From Mucidula mucida (Eukaryota > Basidiomycota > Agaricomycetes > Agaricales > Physalacriaceae), in assembly GCA_015501055.1 (NCBI GenBank), contig JADNYV010000153.1, positions 1 through 64,000 of the forward strand: 64,000 nt of DNA. The letters are read 5' to 3'. The position numbers and the translations under genes were made by a program. Each line of letters starts with the position of its first letter. The stretch's first letter is position 1. This document shows positions 53,983-64,000 of the stretch, one piece after another. The notes below the pieces were generated by a model. That model was not told the origin of the DNA. It worked only from the letters and a program-made list of their open reading frames with translations, and did not search any database.

Positions 53983-55796
53983 GGCATCTATGTCGTGATT
54001 GTTGAAGAGAAAGTCGTTAAGACACAGATTATTGACCGTGGAGAGCAGACGATAGGTGGTGGTAGAAAGGTACGAGTGAAATTACCTCGTGTATGTGGAC
54101 AGACTACAATGGGCAATGAGCCGGAGGATGCCGGTGGCCTTTGTTCGCCAAATCGGGTAACTCGACGACAAAATGACTGTCGCGCACGGGTGGCTCATCC
54201 AGAGAGAATCTACGAGACACATTCCACCTCGGGCATTAAAGAAATATTAGATACCCACATTGTAAGCGATTGTCGTTGAATTGATATTGCGCCACCGTGA
54301 AAATCGAAATGGGAATCTCCATCAGGAGTGTGACAGAGCTCCTGATTTGTCAAATATATATCCGGATAAGCCACGTTATGCCGCATGTCGATGATGGCAG
54401 CATGGCGAAAATGGCGCGGGTAACATGACCGTGTTCAGATGGTTGGGCCGATGGCACGACAATGACGCATATTTCGGCTTGGTGCGCAACCACGATGGGC
54501 CAGCCGCACCACTCAAATGATCTAGAGGCGAGCTAGACTTCAAGTAAATTACCCTACCCAAGTAAAGCGAATGAAATACCTTTTACTAGTGGCCAAGCAC
54601 AATTTCGTGGAGAACCTAATGAAACGATAAATTTCTTGATAGCACTGCGAGCAGCAACTAGCCGTACTCGGCCTCCCCACATTGCAGTGACCATTTCGTT
54701 ACTAGATGATGTCTAAACCGTGTATTACTAGCTTCATGGCTAGACTGGGTCCGAAATTCTGACCTTTCGTCAATACATTTCATAAAAGAAGGCTCGTGAG
54801 CTCACCTTTCTACGCGAACCCGGAACCGCCAGTCCAAGCGGCGCGATAGTTGTAGCTGGGATAAGACTGGCAGATGGCCTAAATGAGAAGGAAAATCGCA
54901 GACGTAGACAGCACATCTTCGCGTATTCTTTGCCCCTGTAATGACTGATATCGTTTCCGTTTTTCATACCTATCCGTTATAGCGGCGTGTTTGTGAGATG
55001 ATGATGGAAGGAAAGCAACCTGGGTGATGTACATTTGCCGGCGGCACTTTCCGCTTCCTCCCACAATCGTTGCGCGTCTCAGATGTATACAACCTGCTTG
55101 AAACTACAGGAAATGCTGGGGAAATATATACTTTGTCATCACTCACCACCATAACCGACCCCGCTACCCGCTCGCGACAACGACGACGACGACGATAGGG
55201 ACAGGAAGTAAAATAACGGGACACATGTATGATTTCAGCCATTCTATCGACGCAGCTCACAGTCCGAGTATCCCACGAAGCACAGCTATCGCTGTCATCG
55301 ATTTCTAAACAACGAACGAACGAACAAAGTCTAGCTCCTAGAACGGAAAAAAGAACCTTTTATTAAATACTGGACGGGACCCTCACGACTTTATTGGCAG
55401 TATTTATACTTCTTATATGGCACGCTGTATAAATACATGACTTTGGATATGATACAAGAACTTGGCCCTCGCCCAGCGAGGACAGGACCTCACATGCACA
55501 TACAACCGCGATGAGAAAATCTTAAGTCAAAGAGTGGATCAAGAGGAAGAAGCATTTGGAAGCGGTAGTACCAGTAGTCAATTCGAAGGCGCCTGATACA
55601 CATTGAAACACCTTCCATCCGGTATATGGATATTGTTCGTTTCAACCAGATTCATGCGCTAGTCTCCATTTCCCCTCCGTTCTCCGCTCATGCAACAATG
55701 TGGTCGGCGGCGCGCATGGTACGGACGCTGATCCCGATCGTCATCGAGTGAGACTGATCGACTCTGCGCTACTTTCGTCTCCACCATCAACGCTTG
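53983..55796. other. Intergenic, 1.8 kb
   Basis: 54030-54290 is the 5' flank shared with paralogs 1 and 2. TTTGCCGGCGGCACTTTC occurs at 55034-55051. No ORF above 103 codons and no supported gene. Confidence 0.45.
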
Positions 55797-56810
55797 CCAT
55801 GTCGCCAGACGAAGCCTTCGACATACTTGTCGCAGATGCCCTCACCGCACAAATCTACAACCTTGCTCACTGTGAATATTCAGACCTCACCTTGAATGGA
55901 TGTCGCCCAGCTCTGCAATTTCGCCAATATCTCCGGAGGAGGTGCAATACCTGACCATGCCTAGAAACCCCTACCCAGTAGATGTTCCAGAATCCGGCGC
56001 TGAACGGACCCGGGATGCTACAGCATATCAGATGGGCGTAAGAGAGACAGAGCAGTTCGCGCGCCCAACGAGACCGCGGCAGATTTTAGCCTCATCACAC
56101 CGTTTCCAGGTTTCGATTTAGCCTGGGGGTCGGTTGTCTTCGCCTTGATTCTTGACCGTAGGGTGCACTTCTTTCCGACCCCTAGACCGCGGGTGGTGTG
56201 CGTATCTTGCTTGCTAGCGGCGACGAGCGCACGAGTTGTACGCCACAATGTGATTTTGGAGCGCAGCAGACTGGTATCTTTGTCATTGCCGGAATGGTTG
56301 ATTTGGATATCCATTCGGAAGATACGAATCATCGTTCGCTCTTAGTAAACAACTGTATCATGAAGTTGGCTCGCCTACTAGATCCTGCTTTGGGCGGGAA
56401 CTTGCAGCTCATGAACGCGTCCATCCACAGCGACAAAAGCATGCATATATCCATTCTTTATTTCTCCGGAGAACCGCAGGACCTGAAGGTAGATCCTTCT
56501 ATTTCACGAGTCCATTCAGCTGAACCATTGTCTCTAGATCAACGTCATCAAAAAATTCTTCAACCTTACAGATGGCGATCATTTAAAGCGCGCTATGACC
56601 TTTATGGCCAATTTCCTTGATCGTCATGTTGCCGAATGCGAGTTTATCTTCTTGGCCAGGCTGCAAGAAACCATTCTGAATTGTCCGGCAATGGAGATAC
56701 CGTCAAGGAATGCATCACTACATGGGGTAATAACCGATGGCAGTGGTTTCGGAGGCGCATCAGGCTGTGATGGACCCGAAGAGACTGACTCAATCGAATG
56801 GTCTTCTTGA
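55797..56810 (+). CDS. Hypothetical multi-exon protein
   Basis: Coding-looking pieces in order: MSPDEAFDILVADALTAQIY; PFPGFDLAWGSVVFALIL; GDERTSCTPQCDFGAQQTGI; FVIAGMVDLDIHSEDTNHRS; CIMKLARLLDPALGGNLQLM; SMHISILYFSGEPQDLK; and, after an intron, NVIKKFFNLTDGDHLKRAMT and FMANFLDRHVAECEFIFLAR. They lie on one strand with plausible short introns between them, but I did not resolve all borders. The 3' end could run on to about 57050. No domain recognised. Confidence 0.45.
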
Positions 56811-56900
56811 ACATATGTTTGTAGCAACTTCTTTCAAAGGCGAACCCAAGTCTATACCTTACGTTCTCACTCAAAAAACAGTAGAACACATCTTGAAGCA

Positions 56901-58204
56901 TTACATACCTTGTAGTAAGGTATACCCTCGACTAGTACATAAGCTAGAGGAAACACTCATCGCTGCCCAACACCTGAACCTCCTATCACTAGAACCGAAC
57001 CTTCTTCGCCAATGTCTAGCGTTGTCAATGTCGTGCTGTACTACGCGCACGACAAAACCGGATACTCTCCTCCATATCCCGCACCGTAGAGCGCATATGC
57101 GAAGCGAAGGACGCGTCCATGAGTCATTCGGGCGCGCTCCACCCGACATAACACGGCCGATAATCATCGTAGGCGCAAGAGCCTGCGTAGCCCCGATAAG
57201 CTCGTATTCAGTATCAGCACCCCCGAAGGGTGGCGACTCACCGTCACCGCATTAAGCAGTCCTTGCACATACCAATTCGTATAGCTCCAATGCGATGCAT
57301 AGCAATTCTCGACAAATAGCACGAGGTAGACGATGTACGTCGCTGAATAGAGGAATGCAGACTCGACGAGGATCTCGAGCAGGCCATGGTACGTCCGCGC
57401 ACTGGCTAGTCCGCCAACCGAGAGGATCCGGAATATGATCAGAGACGTCATGAGGATATTGGTGAACGCTGTGATGGTGTAATACACGATGCTCCACGTT
57501 ACTTGGCTGGGAGAAACGAATGTGGGATGTGCAGTGGAATAGGCTACAACCATGTTGATGAAATGGCTTACTACGAGTTACGTGAGTAGGCCATTTGTAT
57601 CGTTGTAAGAGAAAATGCTCACTCAATCCACAGAGCACACAAAGCAGCGGAAGACCAGCGACTAGCCAGTTACGGTGATAGAGCTCCCAGCATCTCCATA
57701 TCTGTCAATTCATCAGTGGGACTAAGACGACTCGATTGTCACGGTTGCCGACATTGATGAGCTCCGCAAGAATTGCATTAAGCGCGACTGCTGTTTTAGA
57801 AACGGCAGTAAGGATTCTTCGCTCCATAGACCAGTTCTCATCTCCATATGCCTGGATATAGGCTTGGACAGAGTCTCTAGACTGTCCATGAGTAATATAG
57901 GTAGAAACCATGCCATGCCAGGAAATTCCCATGAATACTGTTGCCAAAGCCCATATCACACAGATGATAGCAGTCAAAGTGACACACTGGGGAGACCATT
58001 CGTTGCGAGTACCTACCGAACGTAATCAGCGAGTAAACACAGTGGAAGCTGCCGATTTCTACCTATTCGGTGGAGAGTAGATATGAAAACCATTGTGTAG
58101 AGCCCATAGGTGAATATTACAATGATCCAGTAGTTAAGGTCAGCAGAGATAGTATTCGTGACGTCTTCGTCCGACATGTGAAGCACTTGCGCGACGGAGG
58201 ACAT
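56901..58204 (-). CDS. Seven-helix membrane protein, tandem copy 1
   Basis: ATG 58204 starts a short polar N-terminus (SVAQVLHMSDEDVTNTI). Hydrophobic segments: YWIIVIFTYGLYTMVFIS; TAIICVIWALATVFMGISW followed by HGQSRDSVQAYIQAYGDENW; IWRCWELYHRNWLVAGLPLL; VTWSIVYYTITAFTNILMTS; RILSVGGL; LLEILVESAFLYSATYIVYL; WYVQGLLNAVT joined by an intron to ALAPTMIIGRVMSGG. The IWRC segment before a helix is the hallmark shared with the gene at 59995-61214 and, more distantly, 17173-18635. A basic tail follows; its true end is uncertain because the opposite-strand hypothetical gene may overlap. Ligand unknown. Confidence 0.75.
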
Positions 58205-59994
58205 AGTAGCAGAAATATGATGAGGAGTCAGCCATCACTGCTCCTCCTTTATATTCATCGTCGGAGTAGGTAGAGTGCCGGGACACGATATAGCGCATGC
58301 AAAGAGTCAGACGCAGTTCTATATTTGAAACCATCACCTTTCACAGATGGCGGGAAGACGAGCATGTAAGATATAATCTCGACGCTCGTCCAACAGTCCT
58401 ATTCGAAATGCACCTCTCCCCTCATCAAAGGTGCGGTGGCAACGAACGAAACCTGCAGCCATTAACGCACGAACCAATGAGTGCGAGAGGAACGTACCTA
58501 CTCAAATCTACCGACGATCTGTCAAATAAACTCTAAACGCCAAGGAACAGTGAATCCGGTAGATGTAAGCACGATCTTGGCAAGAGATGCGACACCGATT
58601 GTAAGGAGGTGGCGCTCCAAACACCTCTGAGACATAGAACGGACATGGGTAGCCTTCGAGAGGGACAGTAGCCTTCGAGAGGGATAAGGAAATCACTATG
58701 GACAGCGGCTCGCGGCGATGGGGGAATTCCCCGATCATGAGGGATCCAATTACTCATATGTCGATCGAGAAGGGGCTCAAACTTCTCGTGGGACGGGCGT
58801 GAGGTGACAGGTAGAGCGGCCTGGATGCTAATCAGATCAAAGAACGGACAAGGTTGACGACAAGCACCTAAGTCGATGTACATATTGAGGGACAGCGAAA
58901 AAAACGACATGAAGACATGAAGCTCCAATCGCAAGCGGTCCAACGGGTACAGCGGAGGGCCCTATTTGCCCAAGCTCAAGCCACCAATTATCGACTACGT
59001 CGTGCTGAGCACAGGGGGCTATTAGACATGGGTTCCTCGTGCTTGCCGTGACCATCCTGAATGGTAATGGTTCCAGTGGAGGCGACGCGCCAAACACATT
59101 TGGAGACTGCAGTTCGAGCGTCGTGATACTACAGTCCATATCTTCTATCGTCGCGATCTGCTTGCTCTAGTCGGTATTGTGCTAGAGTGGTCCGGAGTCT
59201 AGTCGTCGACTCAAAATTATACAACAATCAAATATGACAGTAAACATACCTGAACAGGTAGCAATCCGCGTTGATCTCTCTGCGAAGACTTCATTTTATG
59301 TCGCGGTTCCTTTCACGCTCTCGCATTCATCCAGTGCACACCGCATCGTGCATCGAGATAGTCACAGTGAACGGAAAGCTAGGGGTTTCTGGCACAAGAA
59401 TCGCGGCGCAAGAAAGGCGTTTGGAAAGTAGAGATGATTCGCCGTATTAAAAGGCTGCTCCATGCACTCTGAGTAAGGCTAGCGAAAACGGTAGACATAC
59501 ATTTCGGAAAGACTTCGCCAAGTTCGCCAACACCATCCAGAATATCTGTCAGCCCGCAAGGCGATTTTTTCAGTGCAGCGGAATCGCTTCCCGGTGATGT
59601 CATTCGCATTAATGATGAGACGTGCGCAAAAAACGATCTGGATGTCGAGAAAAAGTTGGCGCTGATGGGAAAACAATGGACATCCGAGGCCTTACGACGG
59701 TAACGTTGGCTCTAAAACTTGGTGGCTAGTCAATTAGGTGGTCCATCGACGAGCAAAGGATTGGAATACGCACAGGTAAGGATACTATGCGGGATATTCT
59801 ATGGGCGACCACATTCCTACGGGCCATGTGTTGAGGTTTGGGTCGTGTTTTCATTTTCCCAATTGTCAAGGTACTGGGCGATGAGCGACGCTGGATGGGT
59901 TGAAAGGAGGTGATGATGGGTGAAGAAAAGGCGTTAACCGTACCCTAGGGTACATAGGCTGATCAGCATGGGTACATTGGCAGCTCTAGTATGT
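58205..59994. other. Intergenic, 1.8 kb, no supported gene
   Basis: Short ORFs only (136 codons minus at 58533-58943 has no coding character). A 17-bp direct repeat TAGCCTTCGAGAGGGA occurs twice in a row near 58650-58685. Confidence 0.4.
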
Positions 59995-61214
59995 TCAAAC
60001 CTCGAGACTGTGCGTCTTGCTTCCACCTCGCTTCTCAACATTAATCAACACCCCAGATCTCTTGTCTGAGTTGGAGTGGCTCGCATCATTATGAACGAGG
60101 TCGAGTGTCATTATGGTATCCAACCTATGCGCAGGATGTATCGTGGCGAAACGAATGGTGGTATGGTACATATGTGAACGCGAAGAGCACGTCCAGGAAT
60201 CGCTGGGGTGCGTTCCGCCAGAGAAGACTCGTTCGATAATCATGGTAGGAGCAGCCGCCTAAGCGTCTTCGTTTAAGCACGTTCTCGACTTCGTGTAACT
60301 TGAGTGAGAGCTCACAGTAACAGCGTTAAGTAGACCGACCACATACCAGTTTGAGACCCTCCAGTATGGCAAGGCGGTATCCCTTGCATATAACCCAAGG
60401 AAGACCATATACGTAGCCGAATATAGGAACGCAGATTCGATTAGGATTCCAAGAATGCCGCGATATGTGCGCACTCTCTTGAGTCCGCCAACCGAGAGAA
60501 TCCGAATGATTATGAGCAAAGTCGTTAGAATATTAACGGATGTCGTGACTGCATAGTAAACGATGGTCCAGTTGACCTGACTCGTTGAAGCAGTCATCAA
60601 TGGGTCAGATGAATATGTGGTGACCATCCTGAAGATATGGCTTACTAACAGCTACGTTAACGGGTCGCTTGAATATATTGCAATCCACTCACTCAGTCCT
60701 CCATTTACGCCAAGCAATGAAAGGGCGACCACTGCAAATCTATCAGCACGTTAGAGAACTATTCACGAAAGAAAACTTGGTCTCGATGCATTGAAGGCAA
60801 CACTTGTGGCGGCAATGACACCAAAAGCGAGTTCACCTTTGGACCAATCCCCAGGCCCGTATGTCAGAATGTAGTCTAGTACAGAATCGCGCGATTGTCC
60901 ATGAGCGACATAGACAGAAATCAGAGCATTCCACATCAGTCCAAAGTATACAGTTGCCGATGCCCATATCACACAGAGGACAACGGCTAAAGCGACGCGC
61001 TGAGGAGGCCATTCACGACGTGAAACTGTAGTGACCAGTGAGTGACATCGCTCGATGAAGGGTGAATGCCGTACCTATGTGCTGCAAGCCTCAAGGCAGA
61101 TAGAAAGATCGCCGTGTAAAGTCCGTAGGTGAAGACCACAGTAAGATGTAGATTCAGATGGGCTCTAGTTGCCTCTCCATCTGACGTACCGATCTGTTCT
61201 GCGGTCGAAGGCAT
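59995..61214 (-). CDS. Seven-helix membrane protein, tandem copy 2
   Basis: ATG 61214. Same architecture as the neighbour at 56901-58204: LTVVFTYGLYTAIFLSALRL; VCVIWASATVYFGLMWNAL then HGQSRDSVLDYILTYGPGDW; IWRCWVVWNRRWLVVALSLL-type segment; VNWTIVYYAVTTSVNILTTL; RILSVGGL; ILGILIESAFLYSATYMVFL; WYVVGLLNAVT, an intron, then AAAPTMIIERVFSGG. The cytoplasmic tail ends KRGGSKTHSLEV. HGQSRDSV and RILSVGGL are identical in the pair, so they come from a tandem duplication; the tails have diverged. Receptor-like topology; function unknown. Confidence 0.75.
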
Positions 61215-62982
61215 GGCGATGTTCTGTAAGCAATCAATAGGAAAGCTGGCAGCACTTCGTGCGGTTTATATACATCCTGCGAGATTGAGACCCGATGATA
61301 CTATGGAACGGCTACTTGTAGGAGCGACATTTTATGCGCTAGAGGTTATTCACTTGGAGTCAGTCGGACACATCGATTACTTGAATAGCAGGAGACTATG
61401 AAACCAGAGGACGGTGATGCACTGCCAGGATTGAAGACTGCGGTAGAAGATTAACGTACTGATGATGCAAGCCGGATCAGCGAAACGATAGGCGATACAG
61501 TCTTTTCTATTTCTACGCTCCCTAATGAACTTGAAGCAAGAACAGGCTTCAAACGCGAATACTTATAATTGGACGCGCCCAATGCCCTCATATGAGTCCG
61601 GGCCAGTCGCTGGTACCATACCGTTTGCAGCTCAATGCAGTGACGAAGCGCCTTCATCGTTAGGGAGAAAGTACATGATGGAAAAAGGATGAAAGGCGAG
61701 TGTACCAAAAAGGAAAAAGGCAATCCCCACCGGCCCGGGTGCCGATTGCTGCTTTTCTTCAAACGACCACCATTTTGACCACCATACTCAATATCAATGT
61801 TGAAATACGTTCATAGGAATCGAAGGTTCCCACAGCGATCTTTTTGTCTTCTCTGAAATTCCACCAATTACGTCTACCCTGCCATTCGCCTGACATTACG
61901 GTGCATTGAATCTGTTGAAGAATGGGACACAAATACATTTCGGAGCAAATCAGTGCTACAACTACACGTAGCGCTGTAAAGTGGCGACACTACATCTTGG
62001 CTGTACCTGCCACATCTGTCCGATTGGCTCTCTGGGTGTTGGAAAGACGTATGGGCCAGTGGGGAGACGCAGACTTTGTAGCCCTTCCAGAACCCTCACC
62101 GCCTACAGACGAATAGGATAACACGGCGTGTAAATTCGCCCGTCTGATTCTTGCGTCTTCCCCCGTCTTGCACGAGTGACTTTCATTCTTTTCTGCCTGC
62201 CGTCGCCCTGCGAGGAAACTTGATACCACAGTGTGTACAGCCGAATCTCTGCTTCAATCACTTACTACCGAGATTAAAGCTCTCGCCTCCAACAACGTAC
62301 CTTCATCACATCATCGCAAGCATGCGATAGACTGCTCAGCGTGGCACCCTCCGTCAGGTGAGCGTTTCCCGACGTCATTTTCCAACTAGCAGCTCTTCTC
62401 AATTCGATTTCTTTCACAGTCAGGAGGTCGAATACGCACATGCGTCTCGCGGTGAGCATTCACTCAACATTCAACCGTCATGTATTTTTGGCCATGGATA
62501 TCACCTGCATTCTATTTTATCGAATTGGCGAGTGTCAACGTTCCGAAGCCCACACATTATATGACCACGTTCAAGCCACGAGCTAGAGACGTTTGTGTCC
62601 AGTGCCTTTCTTCTCCGACTATTCTAATTTTAAATCGTTCCAACCTTACGCCAGGCTCAAGCGATAGCGACAGCATAGGCGTGTTCAGGATCCCTAGGAC
62701 CTGCAAATCTTTCAAGTCTGTTCAAGTCAAACCAAAGACTCTCGCACGAAGAATTCTGTCCAACACACGCGAGGCTACCCTTTTGCGGCGCATGCTTCGT
62801 CGGGTTAAATCCGGAGGACTCGAAATTCATCGAACAACGAACCAATACCAGCATTCAAAACTTGCCATCCGTCGCCCCGTACGGTCCGTTTGACGCTTTC
62901 TATGGGCCTTGCAACAGGGTATAAAAGCCACATCTACTTGAGCTAGAGGAATCAGCTCAACTTGCCAGAGTTTTCAATCATC
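61215..62982. other. Intergenic, 1.8 kb; pectate lyase promoter at right
   Basis: No supported gene; a 137-codon plus ORF (62480-62893) has a basic, antisense-like composition. The right end carries GGGTATAAAAGCC at about 62917-62929, a TATA box about 60 bp before the pectate lyase start. Confidence 0.5.
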
Positions 62983-64000
62983 ATGAAGTGGCTATTCTCC
63001 GCCATCGCACTCGCCGCTCTCAGCTTCATCTCTGTAAACACTCTCTTCGCCTGACTTTCCTCTTGAATTGACCAGCGCTTGTTTAGGCGTTGCCCGCCGA
63101 CCAAGGGCTCGTCAAGCGTGCTTCAGTCAGCGACACCGCTACAGTCGGCTACGGCAGCGGGTATGTCGAGGCTGATTATCACTAGCTATCCACAGACATT
63201 CAATGCGTCTTTAATCTAGAACAACTGGTGGATCCGGCGGCACGACGACGACTGTTACGACTCTTGACGCCTTGACTTCTGCAGTCACAGGAAGTGACAA
63301 AAAGATCGTTGTTATTTCTGGTTCGCCAATCGCTCTATATTCCCATCTCAGTATTTGACAATTCGATAGGTACTATTACTGGCAACACCGTTGTCAAAGT
63401 CGGGTCCAACACGTCCGTTATTGGTGCTGCTGGTTCTTGTACATATTTCCTTTTATTTTCCTGAGCCCTTCAATTCTCAACGTCGTCATGTCTAGCGCTC
63501 GTCGGTGTCGGACTCCGTGTGCTCGAGGAGTCAAACGTTATCCTACGGAACGTCAAGATCGCCAAAGTCCTCGCTGAAGCCGGCGATGCCATTGGCATCC
63601 AATCCGCTTCCAACGTCTGGGTTGACCACGCCGACCTCTCCAGCGACTTGGACCACGACAAGGATTTGTTCGTGCTTGTCCCTTTCATGTTGTCGTGGCT
63701 ACTTAACGTGATCGATGTATAGCTACGACGGTCTCCTCGATATCACGCACGGCTGCACCAAGATCACGGTCACCAACAGCAAACTCTACAACCACTGGAA
63801 GGCGTCGCTCGTAGGCCACTCTGACAGCAATGGCGCGGAGGATACAGCCATCACTGTCACGTACGCGCTCAACTGGTGGCAGAACCTCAACTCCCGCACG
63901 CCGTCCTTCCGCTTTGGCCATGGCCACATTTTCAACAACGTCTTTGAGAGCGACTCTGACGGTATCAACACTCGTGATGGTCCGTTTTCTTCTATTTTCA
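62983..64000 (+). CDS. Pectate lyase, PL1 family (3' end beyond window)
   Basis: Signal peptide MKWLFSAIALAALSFISA, then a KR dibasic site (QGLVKRA) and a Gly/Thr-rich start GYGSGTTGGSGGTTTTVTTL. Beta-helix segments follow: DALTSAVTGSDKKIVVISG, TITGNTVVKVGSNTSVIGAAG, VGVGLRVLEESNVILRNVKI, GDAIGIQSASNVWVDHADLS and SDLDHDKDFYDGLLDITHG (Ca-binding Asp residues). Then come WKASLVGHSD, VTYALNWWQNLNSRTPSFRF and GHGHIFNNVFE, with the family's catalytic Arg in RxPxxRxG. Short introns split it into at least six exons. Secreted; cleaves de-esterified pectin by beta-elimination. The window ends inside an intron after GINTRDG. Confidence 0.92.

Noticed and set aside
1..64000. CRISPR arrays, rRNA genes, tRNA genes
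   Set aside because: No regularly spaced direct repeats of array type and no cloverleaf or rRNA-like sequence that I could recognise by eye; a tRNA scan was not possible.

Overview
This window is a piece of a filamentous basidiomycete genome, most likely an agaricomycete. The genes are split by many introns of about 46-60 nt with GT...AG ends and CTRAY branch sites. The gene content also fits: a heme-thiolate peroxygenase, a DUF1996 secreted protein, seven-helix membrane proteins typical of basidiomycetes, a fungal UreG with a His-rich N-terminus, and a chromodomain Ty3 retrotransposon. I name no species.

Layout. 1-3259: the 5' part of a Ty3-like LTR retrotransposon on the minus strand. It is inserted in the first exon of a short-chain dehydrogenase gene, whose 5' end survives at 3260-3363. 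4888-5909: a five-exon heme-thiolate peroxidase/peroxygenase. 8059-8910: an O-methyltransferase. 9533-10467: a secreted TGDD-repeat protein. 10942-11953: ureG. 13563-15800: a DUF1996 gene with a 2-nt micro-exon and a frame break near its start. 16075-18635: a hypothetical gene and a seven-helix membrane protein. 19433-20129: a small heat-shock protein with strong heat-shock elements. 20747-22292: a decayed, internally deleted DUF6606/DUF3638/DUF3645 gene, followed by an inverted-repeat element. 22728-24323: a hypothetical gene cut by an 825-bp Mutator-like element with a 9-bp target duplication. 24723-25723: a second TGDD-repeat protein. 26190-27867: an MFS transporter. 28506-29055: an inverted, frameshifted copy of the small heat-shock gene.

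31-45 kb is poorer in recognisable genes. It holds a long foldback, a TA-flanked miniature element, two of three members of a dispersed paralog family (32753-34265, 36709-37353; third copy 53116-53982), a decayed class-3 lipase and some small hypothetical genes. 45969-52498 is a complete chromodomain Ty3/gypsy element of 6530 bp with 530-bp LTRs and a CATAC target duplication, inserted at the very end of a host gene. 55-62 kb carries a hypothetical gene and a tandem pair of seven-helix membrane proteins. 62983 to the end is a pectate lyase running off the window.

How the genes relate. There is no obvious single cluster. The secreted enzymes (peroxygenase, pectate lyase, DUF1996 protein) fit a plant-matter-degrading or plant-associated fungus; UreG belongs to urease maturation. 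The two TGDD proteins share signal peptide, basic domain, cysteine cluster, acidic repeat and basic C-terminal tail with dibasic sites, and are the best candidates here for an undescribed system. Much of the rest records transposon activity: two LTR elements, one Mutator-like MITE, one mariner-like MITE, one other inverted-repeat element and two foldbacks, three of them with exact footprints in host coding sequence.
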